From Thermanaeromonas toyohensis ToBE (GTDB lineage Bacteria; Bacillota; DSM-521; Neomoorellales; Neomoorellaceae): a stretch of DNA of 64,000 nt. Position numbers and translations under genes: made by a program. Shown one piece after another: positions 57,639-64,000 of the stretch. Every line of letters begins with the position of its first letter. Position 1 is the stretch's first letter. The notes beneath the pieces were generated by a model. It saw only the letters and a list, made by a program, of their open reading frames with translations, was not told the origin of the DNA and did not search any database. The DNA lies in the NCBI RefSeq assembly GCF_900176005.1, contig NZ_LT838272.1, forward strand, positions 1,445,587-1,509,586, given 5' to 3'.

Positions 57639-57734
57639 TGTTGAACCTGCGCTTTGCAAGGAGACGCGTCAGGTGTGGGAGCGTAAAAACAGTTGCTTGA
57701 TTGGCAGTTCCGTGGATACAATTGTACTTCTTAA
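57639..57734 (+). pseudogene. Radical SAM gene, 3' part after the IsrB element
   Basis: Right after the right end the DNA reads VEPALCKETRQVWE, matching FEPALCKETYEVWE of the intact copy at 46.9 kb. After a small indel, WQFRGYNCTS and a stop match WRYRGCNCTV. It is the missing tail of the gene broken at 56190. Confidence 0.85.
57693..57722 (+). promoter_or_regulatory. Possible sigma-A promoter
   Basis: TTGCTT, an 18-base spacer, then TACAAT, about 130 bases before the gene at 57849. It lies within the 3' remnant of the radical SAM gene, so it may be fortuitous. Confidence 0.4.
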
Positions 57735-57848
57735 CACGGAAACTGATGGGGGAGGATTGACCAGTCAGAAAGTAGAAGAATATTCTAGCCAGCAGATACC
57801 AAAGCAAACTGGAGCGCTGCTCCCGATATGGTGGAGGGGGATACGCCC

Positions 57849-58217
57849 ATGAAACTCCCGGAATGCCTAAGCCCGCTTTTTAGGAATTATGCTTTTGATT
57901 GTTTGGATACTGAGGAACATGCCGAACTCGTGATAAAGACGGTGTTGGTCCGTGGCACCTGGGAACAGGTAATCTGGTTGTTTGACTTTTACGGCTTTGA
58001 CAGAATAAAGGACGTGTTTCTCAAGGATATTTACGGTCTCCGGGAATTGCCTGATCCGACGGTGAACCTGTGGGGACTGCTGTTTCTGGATGAAAAAGAA
58101 TATTGGGAAGACAGGAGAAGGCGGGAAAGGATGTCGCGCGCTGAAAAGTTGCGGCCCCGCCGCCTGGCCGGGGGGAACGCCGGTAGCGGAAACCTGGTGC
58201 CTGGGCAGTGGGAATAA
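57849..58217 (+). CDS. DUF6922-like protein, 122 aa
   Basis: ATG after GTGGAGGGGGATACG. LPECLSPLFRNYAFDCLDTE, then VIKTVLVRGTWEQVIWLFDF, YGFDRIKDVFLKDIYGLREL and LWGLLFLDEKEYW match the DUF6922 pattern, usually encoded before AbiEii-type toxin genes. No toxin gene follows here, so it may be an orphan antitoxin. The C-terminus is Arg-rich. Confidence 0.6.
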   Translation: MKLPECLSPLFRNYAFDCLDTEEHAELVIKTVLVRGTWEQVIWLFDFYGFDRIKDVFLKDIYGLRELPDPTVNLWGLLFLDEKEYWEDRRRRERMSRAEKLRPRRLAGGNAGSGNLVPGQWE

Positions 58218-58298
58218 AGCAACGCTTTTTCATTCCAGAAGAGCTTAAAGCCGTAATTTTAGTGCCACTTCTGGAAGGTCCGGAAGGGGGGTGGTGTT

Positions 58299-59711
58299 AT
58301 ACGTGTACTCTTGGCTACCGGTATAGAGGAGCTCGACAAAGCCTTGGCAGCAGGCCTGGCTGATGCCGGAATAGAAGTTGCGGGCGAATGCTACGTCCGG
58401 GAGTATACCCTGGAGACGGCTAAACAGAGAGGGGCAGACACGGTCGTTTTAGGGCCACACTTGGAGGGGCACTGCGACCTGGTGAAAGACGTTATATTTT
58501 CCCTCAGGAGAGCTGGTATGCGTGTGGTACTGTTGTCAGGATCACGTAATGATCGCAATGCTTTAAAGCTAACCGCACGGGCAATGGCCTATGGTGTGTA
58601 TGATGTGTTATTTGACCCTGTGAGCACGGATAAGCTGGTGCAACGGTTAAAGAAGCCAGGAACTTTAGGAGAGTTGCTGGGCGAGGTGGCCGATCTTGTC
58701 AAAGTCCAGGATGTAGCGGCAAAAGAAATAGAAGGGCTGGTTTCCCCTGTGGATGAGAGATGTACAACGGAAGAAGTTGTTCAGGGAGAGAGCGAAATTC
58801 ATGATACTGCAGAAAAGGTTCCGCTTGTACGTTTGCCTTCGGTAAGGGGACGCATCAAGAGGTTACCGTTGACGAGAAAGCCCGGTTCAGTTGGTAGTTC
58901 GGAGACCAGTGCGGAGGAAGGCGGGAACGTTGACGGCGCAGTCAGTGGATATGTTTTTTCAGGTCATGGCGGGGAGGCCGCGTATCTGGATAGTCTTACG
59001 GGGTGTTATACAAGGCGCTACGCGGAAGAGGTGCTTTCGCTTGACGGTCGGTACGCGGTAGCGTTTATAGACCTGGACGGGTTTAAGGCTGTGAACGATA
59101 CGCTCGGGCACGAAGCCGGGGACAGGGTTCTCAGCGCTTTTGGGGACGTTCTCAGGCAAAGCGTACGGAGTATGGACGTCGTTATCAGGTGGGGTGGGGA
59201 CGAATTTGTGGTAGTCCTTCCCGGCGTGGGGCCCGAAGAGGCTGACGCTGTAATTGAACGGATACGGACTGCCTGGTCAGCTGCTCACCCGAAGGTGGGG
59301 GTTTTCCGTGTTGGGTTTTCTGTGGGGGTCACTACGGGAGAAGGGCACGGGCGGCTCCGTGAAGTCATTGAAGAGGCCGACAGGTTGATGTACGCAGATA
59401 AAAAAGTCAGGAAGGCCCGGAGAGCATGGGAGGAAAGAAAGAGGTTCTGCTTCCGGCAGCCGAATGGAAGGGTGGGTGTGGCCACGACCGCGCAGCGTAC
59501 TGTGTTGGCGAATATCCTCAGCCGGGTACTCCTGATGAGCAGGGTAGCGGTCTTGGCGGGCCTGAAGTTTGCTGTTGTGGTGGCAGTAGTGTTCTTTACT
59601 GTCTACCTGGTTGATGTTGCGGTCGCTGCTGTGGGGGGATATGCGCCCGTACTGCACGAAGCCGGGACGTTGGTAAGGGAGTTGTGGGTGAAGATTACCC
59701 GGATGCTTTAG
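58299..59711 (+). CDS. GGDEF-domain protein with receiver-like N-terminus
   Basis: About 470 residues. The N-terminal domain (RVLLATGIEELDKALAAGL, VVLGPHLEGHCDLVKDV, VVLLSGSRNDRNALKL) is a receiver/CpaE-like fold without a clear phosphoacceptor. Then comes a linker, a GGDEF cyclase domain (LDSLTGCYTRRYAEE, FIDLDGFKAVNDTLGHEAGD, VIRWGGDEFVVVLPG), and a C-terminal membrane helix. It would make cyclic di-GMP. The conserved first strand starts before the first canonical start (TTG 58311), so a rare ATA at 58299, with GGGGGGTGG upstream, is suggested. Confidence 0.85.
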   Translation: MRVLLATGIEELDKALAAGLADAGIEVAGECYVREYTLETAKQRGADTVVLGPHLEGHCDLVKDVIFSLRRAGMRVVLLSGSRNDRNALKLTARAMAYGVYDVLFDPVSTDKLVQRLKKPGTLGELLGEVADLVKVQDVAAKEIEGLVSPVDERCTTEEVVQGESEIHDTAEKVPLVRLPSVRGRIKRLPLTRKPGSVGSSETSAEEGGNVDGAVSGYVFSGHGGEAAYLDSLTGCYTRRYAEEVLSLDGRYAVAFIDLDGFKAVNDTLGHEAGDRVLSAFGDVLRQSVRSMDVVIRWGGDEFVVVLPGVGPEEADAVIERIRTAWSAAHPKVGVFRVGFSVGVTTGEGHGRLREVIEEADRLMYADKKVRKARRAWEERKRFCFRQPNGRVGVATTAQRTVLANILSRVLLMSRVAVLAGLKFAVVVAVVFFTVYLVDVAVAAVGGYAPVLHEAGTLVRELWVKITRML

Positions 59712-59799
59712 TGGCGTTACAGCTGATTGCTCTTTAGCATGACAGCCAACCTGTGGCGGAGAGCCGTAGAATACGGTTGTAGGCTGGGAGTTAGTGAGT

Positions 59800-59841
59800 A
59801 CGGACCGCACAATCAAAATGGCGTGCGGTCCGTTATTGTTG
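59800..59841 (+). terminator. Rho-independent terminator
   Basis: ACGGACCGCAC pairs perfectly with GTGCGGTCCGT around a 12-base loop, followed by TATTGTTGGTT. Confidence 0.85.
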
Positions 59842-59903
59842 GTTGAAAGGAGGGAGGAGCCGCTTTTTCGCTTTTAGGGTGATCTGGCGGCGCCGTAATT
59901 GGC

Positions 59904-60872
59904 ATGATAGGGGTGCTGTATCTTTTCCTGTCTGTTGTAGCGCTGCGTTTGGGAGTAGGTACGGGTCTGTGCCTCAGCGGTATTTGTCGCGAATACTCAC
60001 TCGAATTCATGTCAAGATCCCTCTGGCTCTGGGGTGCCCTGTTTTACGCCCTGGTTGGTGTACTGTCCGCGGCGGGCCGGAAGCGGGCTGCACTGTGGGT
60101 TGCCGTGATAGGATGCATCAGTCATTACAGTTTGATCGTTTACGGATGGTTAACCGGTATACCGCCGTGTTCCCTGTGCTGGAAGTTTGCCGCTGTGGAG
60201 ACTGTTTTGCCGGTACTGCTCGTATTCGAGAAAGGGACAACCCGGAGGGTTCTGTTCTACGCCGCATGTTCAGTGCTTGCCGTTTCGGCAGTGCTGGTCG
60301 TGGTGAACCCCGGTGCCGGGTACGGTGCACCGGTTAGCTATGCCGGTGGCCCCAGGATAGATCTTCCACAGGACAGCCTTCTGACGGCGGGTACTGTTGA
60401 AGAGGGCAGGGGGAAGGCTCCTGGCGACGGGCGCTCTGATGGCAGTACTAGACCGGAGGGTGAGCCTGAAGGAGGTAGAGGAACTGGTGTGCGTGCCGTA
60501 CCGGAAGTCTCGGGGAGAAAAACTGGTGTACTCGTTGTGTATGGCCCTGATGGTTCACAGACGGTTCTTAATCCGCGGGAGCGGCCCGTGATGTTTGTGG
60601 CTGTCTGGTGCCACTTCTGTGCAGAGGCGTTGAAGGCTTTGAAGGGTGTGCCTTTAGATAAAAGGCCCCACCTGGTGTTTACCTACTTAAGGCCGGGAGA
60701 CGTCGAGAAGGCAGGCGAAAAGCTTGGTCTGTACGGGCTTTCTGACCAGCCTTACTACCTGTTGAACGAACCGCCTGAGGCTGTTCAGGGAGTGCCGTCA
60801 GTGTTAACGGTATCCGGGGATGTGGTCATGGGGCAGGCAGCCGTCCGACAATTTTTGTCTCGGCTGCTCTAA
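59904..60872 (+). CDS. DsbB/VKOR-like membrane protein fused to thioredoxin-like domain
   Basis: 322 residues. Residues 1-140 hold five membrane helices with two Cys pairs (LCLSGIC and PPCSLCW), as in DsbB/VKOR-type quinone-linked oxidases. After a Gly-rich linker, residues 205-320 form a thioredoxin-like domain (VMFVAVWCHFCAEALKALKG with active site CHFC). Such fusions form disulfides in exported proteins. The ATG at 59904 lacks a strong ribosome site. The Cys-rich TadG-like protein downstream is a conceivable substrate. Confidence 0.75.
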   Translation: MIGVLYLFLSVVALRLGVGTGLCLSGICREYSLEFMSRSLWLWGALFYALVGVLSAAGRKRAALWVAVIGCISHYSLIVYGWLTGIPPCSLCWKFAAVETVLPVLLVFEKGTTRRVLFYAACSVLAVSAVLVVVNPGAGYGAPVSYAGGPRIDLPQDSLLTAGTVEEGRGKAPGDGRSDGSTRPEGEPEGGRGTGVRAVPEVSGRKTGVLVVYGPDGSQTVLNPRERPVMFVAVWCHFCAEALKALKGVPLDKRPHLVFTYLRPGDVEKAGEKLGLYGLSDQPYYLLNEPPEAVQGVPSVLTVSGDVVMGQAAVRQFLSRLL

Positions 60873-60979
60873 CCACGGGGCGTACTCTGGAGGCGATACA
60901 GCGATGTGGTAGAATTGGCAAAAATATCATCCCATCGGACAGAAGTATTTCCAATGCTATCCATTGCGGTACCGGTGGT

Positions 60980-62694
60980 GTCATAGACCCCACGGCTGAA
61001 GCCGGGGGCTTGCCTTCCGGGTTTCAGCCGTAGGCCTTAAGGCCTGGCTATGACCAGCCTCGGGGCCGGACCTGAAGGACAAGGGGATGAAGGCACTACG
61101 TTGGCAGCGGGTCCAGGACCCACTCCGGGATGCTCTTCCAGTTCCGGACCCTGGAAGCCCCGGCTGCAGACAGCCATCGGGGTAAGGGCGAAACGGGCCG
61201 GGGCGAGCGCCGGCTGCCAACATTGGCGAGGAGGGTGCCGGGGAGAGTCCGCCCCGGCGCGTCACCAGCCCCGTAAGGGGTTCCCCCGCAAGGGGGAAAA
61301 GATGGGGGTGCGGAGCATGATTTTTGTTTTGGACAGGAAGAAAAAACCGCTGATGCCCTGTTCCGAGAAGCGTGCGAGGGAGCTTTTGCGGGAGGGGCGG
61401 GCTGCGGTGCACCGCCTGGTCCCGTTCGTCATCCGGCTGAAGGACCGGGTCCGGGGAGAGTCGTCCTTCCAGCCTCTGAAGCTGAAGATCGACCCGGGCT
61501 ACGAAGTCACCGGCATTTCTGTAGTGCGGGTAGCAGAAGGGAAAGAAGTGGTTATTTTCTTCATAGAAGTGCACCACCGTACGGACATATCGGATGCTCT
61601 CAAGGCAAGGAGGGACTACCGGAGGAACCGCCGTAGCCGCAAGACCAGGTACCGCGCACCGAGGTTTGACAACCGGAAGAGGCGCAGGGGCTGGCTCCCT
61701 CCCAGCGTTGAGGCCCGCATTCAGGAGGTAATGAGCGTGGTGGAGAAGCTGTGCCGGTGGCTGCCCATTGGGGAGATCGTAGTGGAGTCGGCGAAGTTTG
61801 ACACCCAGAAGCTGCAGAACCCCGAAATATCCGGTGTGGAGTACCAGCGGGGCACGCTGTTCGGGTATGAGGTGCGTGAATACCTTTTGGAGAAGTGGGG
61901 GAGGAAGTGTGCGTACTGCGGTAAGGAGGGTGTTCCCCTGGAGATAGAGCACGTGATTCCGGAGTCGCGCGGCGGGACGAACAGGGTCTCGAACCTTACT
62001 CTGGCGTGCCGGGAATGCAACGAAGCGAAGGACGACAGGCTGCCGCAGGAGTGGCTGGAGGAGCTGAAGAAGTCGGAGCGCAGTATTGACAGGAAGCGCG
62101 CGGAGAACCTTGAGAAGGTAATGGGCCAGCTGAAGGAGCCGCTTAAAGCAGCAGCTTATATGAACGCTACCAGGTATGCGCTGGTGGAAAGGCTGAAGGC
62201 CTTAAACTTGCCGATTTCGACGGCGACGGCTGCCCGCACGAAGTACAACCGTGCCAGGTTCAACCTGCCGAAGACGCACTATTACGATGCGTGCTGCGTG
62301 GGGGAAATACCTGGAGGGCTGGAAATAGCTACGGAATACGTGCTGCAATTCCGTGCTGTGGGGCGTGGTAGCAGGCAGATGAGCAACGTAGACGACAGCG
62401 GTTTTTCAAGGGGACACCGCATGAAGAAGAAGGTTTACTTTGGGTTCATGACTGGAGACCTGGTGCTGGCCGAGATACCGGGAGGGAAGTATGCGGGAAG
62501 GCATGTTGGCTTTGTGGCGGTGCGTGCGAGTGGGTATTTCGACCTGAAAAACTTTTCGGGCGACCGGGTGTGCCAGGGTATTTCATGGAAGCACTTCAGG
62601 CTCCTGCAACGTTTTGACGGCTGGCGTTACGAGAAGTTTAAAGTCGCGGCGCTTTCCTCCCCATACCTGAAGGCAGGGGCCTCCAGCGCCGCCT
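60980..62694 (+). mobile_element. iscB element 2
   Basis: Left end GTCATAGACC and a CCCCACGGC-TGAA-GCCGGGGG hairpin, a 310-base RNA, iscB and a right hairpin (CCATACC-TGAA-GGCAGGGG) flanked by GCGGCGC/GCGCCGC at 62646-62694. The left hairpin is nearly the same as in the isrB element. It lies between the disulfide oxidoreductase gene and tadE. Confidence 0.8.
60984..61301 (+). ncRNA. Omega RNA of iscB 2 (HEARO-like)
   Basis: Gene-free structured region: the terminal hairpin, GGCCTTAAGGCC (near 61034), the GGACCTGAAGGAC and GGGTCCAGGACCC palindromes, CCCCGTAAGGGG and CCCCCGCAAGGGGG just before the start. It is longer than the other two. Confidence 0.7.
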
Positions 62695-62696
62695 AA
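61302..62696 (+). CDS. iscB: IscB RNA-guided nuclease 2
   Basis: 464 residues. PLMP motif LDRKKKPLMPCSEKRARELL. RuvC-I LKIDPGYEVTGISVV. Basic bridge helix (RRDYRRNRRSRKTRYRAPR). RuvC-II GEIVVESAKFDTQKL. HNH at CAYCGKEGVPLEIEHVIPES with CRECNEAKDD. RuvC-III LPKTHYYDACCVGEI. All catalytic positions look intact. ATG with AAGGGGGAAAAG upstream; an ATG at 61317 is an alternative. The last 15 codons (ALSSPYLKAGASSAA) are the right end itself, so protein and terminus overlap. Confidence 0.92.
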   Translation: MGVRSMIFVLDRKKKPLMPCSEKRARELLREGRAAVHRLVPFVIRLKDRVRGESSFQPLKLKIDPGYEVTGISVVRVAEGKEVVIFFIEVHHRTDISDALKARRDYRRNRRSRKTRYRAPRFDNRKRRRGWLPPSVEARIQEVMSVVEKLCRWLPIGEIVVESAKFDTQKLQNPEISGVEYQRGTLFGYEVREYLLEKWGRKCAYCGKEGVPLEIEHVIPESRGGTNRVSNLTLACRECNEAKDDRLPQEWLEELKKSERSIDRKRAENLEKVMGQLKEPLKAAAYMNATRYALVERLKALNLPISTATAARTKYNRARFNLPKTHYYDACCVGEIPGGLEIATEYVLQFRAVGRGSRQMSNVDDSGFSRGHRMKKKVYFGFMTGDLVLAEIPGGKYAGRHVGFVAVRASGYFDLKNFSGDRVCQGISWKHFRLLQRFDGWRYEKFKVAALSSPYLKAGASSAA

Positions 62697-62716
62697 TTGG
62701 TGAAGGGGGGCTTCTT

Positions 62717-63130
62717 ATGTTATCCGGGAGGATCAGGAAGAAGTTTTCAGGCATGGCCCTGGTGGAGTTCGCCATGGTGGCGCCGCTGCTGATATTTCTG
62801 ACTGTGGTGGTCTTTGACCTGGGGCTGGTGGTATATGACAAAGTGGCAGTTATAGCTGCTGCCCGGGAGGGCGGGCGGACGGCAGCGGTGACGGATGATG
62901 CATGGAAGGGGGTGCAGGCGTGTTACAGCATGGCGTCAAGGGCGGGATTGCAAAGTGGCTCTGTCTCGTGCACCGTGTCAAAGCAGGGAGATTTTTACGT
63001 TTCCCAGGCGACGTGCAGGCATGCTATGGTAGTGCCGGGCCTTCCTATGCTCCTGGGAGGGGACAGGTGGACGGAGATAACCGTGACGGGGAAGGCCCTG
63101 TTCAGAGCAGAGACTGCCGTCTCTCCGTGA
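62717..63130 (+). CDS. tadE: TadE-like pilus assembly protein
   Basis: 137 residues. The N-terminus GMALVEFAMVAPLLIFLTVV is the TadE motif (GxxxVEFA then a membrane helix), anchoring the protein with the rest outside. YSMASRAGLQSGSVSC and the Cys residues follow. ATG with AAGGGGGGCTTCTT upstream. The stop overlaps the next start (GTGA). Confidence 0.85.
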   Translation: MLSGRIRKKFSGMALVEFAMVAPLLIFLTVVVFDLGLVVYDKVAVIAAAREGGRTAAVTDDAWKGVQACYSMASRAGLQSGSVSCTVSKQGDFYVSQATCRHAMVVPGLPMLLGGDRWTEITVTGKALFRAETAVSP

Positions 63131-63867
63131 GTCTCAGGGGAATGGTGATGCTGTGGGCTGCCGCGTGGGTGATCTGCCTTATGGGTATGGCGGCGCTGGT
63201 GCTCGACCTGGGCAGGGTAATGGCGGTAAAGGAGCAACTACAGACATCCGTGGATGCGGGGAGCCTTGCCGCGTCCATGCATGGGATACGTTACGTGAAG
63301 GTGCTGGTGCCTGACAGGTGGAAGAGGGTGTGTGATATATGCTGCGGCGAGAAGGGTTGCTACTGTTGCAACTGCCAGTACTACAGGCTGAGTGACTACC
63401 TGGCGGAGGGCAGGAAGGACTATGTTTGGGACAGGAGCGGCTGGTACAGGATGGCCGGGTGTGGTTCGTGCGGGAGGTGTTGCCGGGTTTACTGCGGCAG
63501 GCCTCAAGTGGTTGAGCAGTGGGTGCAGTTCCCAGGCGACACGGTCGCGGTCGCCCGTCAGGTAGTGGAGTTAAACCTGCCAGACGACATGAAGCCTCCT
63601 GCGGGGGGTGGGGTATCCAGCGTGGCCGTGGAGGTGCATTCCGGTGTAGCCGAAAAGCAGTCGGAATACGCCACGCACAGCGATCCCCTGGCCCCTTCCG
63701 TGGTTGTAAAAGCGGCTGGTTGGATGCGGTCGCTGCTTGCCGGCGGGCTGTGGAAAGTAGACAGGTTAGAAGTGCAGTCCTGCGGCCAGTCGGGGGTTTT
63801 CTTTTTGAAGCTCGGGAGAAGCGGGCAGCAGACGGCGAATCTGAACCCCAGACCCGAACCAGGGTGA
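63127..63867 (+). CDS. tadG: TadG-like protein with Cys-rich insertion
   Basis: About 246 residues. The N-terminus MVMLWAAAWVICLMGMAALV, LDLGRVMAVKEQLQTSVDAG is a TadG/TadE-G-type anchor with the helix that follows it. Residues 65-125 contain about 15 cysteines (CDICCGEKGCYCCNC, CGSCGRCCRVYC), unusual for the family. The remainder is beta-rich. The GTG overlaps the tadE stop. The Cys cluster may form disulfides or bind metal. Confidence 0.75.
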   Translation: MSLRGMVMLWAAAWVICLMGMAALVLDLGRVMAVKEQLQTSVDAGSLAASMHGIRYVKVLVPDRWKRVCDICCGEKGCYCCNCQYYRLSDYLAEGRKDYVWDRSGWYRMAGCGSCGRCCRVYCGRPQVVEQWVQFPGDTVAVARQVVELNLPDDMKPPAGGGVSSVAVEVHSGVAEKQSEYATHSDPLAPSVVVKAAGWMRSLLAGGLWKVDRLEVQSCGQSGVFFLKLGRSGQQTANLNPRPEPG

Positions 63868-63936
63868 CCCTAATATTTTTGGGTCCTGGACGGGCCACCA
63901 AACGACTATTCCGTTTCGGGAAGGAGGGGTAGTTGC

Positions 63937-64000
63937 GTGTTGAGGAAGAAGAGCGGGATCAGCCAGGCGGCGGTAGCCGGTATCCCGGGTCAGCGGTCGA
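63937..64000 (+). CDS. Start of a further gene, cut by the window end
   Basis: GTG after AAGGAGGGGTAGTTGC gives VLRKKSGISQAAVAGIPGQR and continues beyond the window. Too short to classify; position suggests another tad-cluster gene. Confidence 0.4.
   Translation, partial: MLRKKSGISQAAVAGIPGQRS

Noticed and set aside
59843-60337. A 164-codon frame overlapping the DsbB/VKOR-like gene
   Set aside because: Composition is Arg/Cys-rich as expected of a shifted frame; the other frame has clear membrane helices and CxxC motifs.
1-64000. CRISPR arrays
   Set aside because: No series of regularly spaced direct repeats was seen; the RNA-guided nucleases here are transposon-type.

Overview
This window (about 55-60% GC, strong GGAGG-type ribosome sites, frequent GTG and TTG starts, many small membrane proteins) looks like part of a large mobile replicon, either a plasmid or an integrative conjugative element, from an anaerobic, probably thermophilic, deep-branching Firmicute (Clostridia or Peptococcaceae type). 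Anaerobic ribonucleotide reductase genes, a PrgI/VirB4-type Gram-positive conjugation apparatus, TadE/TadG-like genes and dense IS200/IS605-like elements support this. No tRNA, rRNA, CRISPR array, relaxase, VirD4-type coupling protein or att site was found, so the element is probably incomplete here.

Layout. 0-8 kb: a transglutaminase-like fragment, an HU protein, a PP2C-like protein, small hypotheticals, a phosphoesterase, a RecU-like resolvase, a ParB-methyltransferase fusion and an SPFH protein. 8-9 kb: an AT-rich patch with insertion-sequence debris. 9-14.4 kb: DNA replication and repair (DnaB-like helicase, SF2 helicase, SSB) and a Nudix-like protein. 14.5-21.9 kb: a recombinase-HNH fusion, a decayed tnpB, a highly structured RNA candidate upstream of two tiny membrane proteins, RNase III, relics and an HNH protein. 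21.9-24.7 kb: an amidoligase-like enzyme beside a von Willebrand A protein. 24.7-41 kb: the conjugation region, with pilin-like proteins, a membrane AAA ATPase, PrgI, VirB4 and its companion, a pilin-VirB6 fusion, a two-domain cell-wall hydrolase, and a FliL-like lipoprotein between two paralogous unknown proteins. 41-46 kb: an AbiEii-type toxin pair, NrdD/NrdG and a Dam-type methylase. 46-48 kb: a radical SAM protein facing TcmP. 49-63 kb: an archive of RNA-guided nuclease transposons, described below. 62.7 kb to the end: TadE/TadG-like pilus genes.

The most striking part is 49-62.7 kb. It holds one TnpB element, two IscB elements, one IsrB element (RuvC without HNH) and an element that keeps the termini and a long structured RNA-like interior but no nuclease. 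The IscB, IsrB and orphan elements share a GTCA-plus-hairpin left end (TGAA or TGAG loop) and a TGAA-loop right hairpin flanked by short inverted repeats. The IsrB element sits inside a radical SAM gene whose two halves are still readable on either side, and that gene also carries a frameshifting 16-bp tandem duplication. Further relics at 8.1, 15.4-15.9, 17.3, 17.7 and 18.9 kb show repeated invasion and decay. No intact TnpA transposase is visible, so mobility would have to be supplied in trans.

Functions are inferred from motifs read by eye. No database search or folding program was run.
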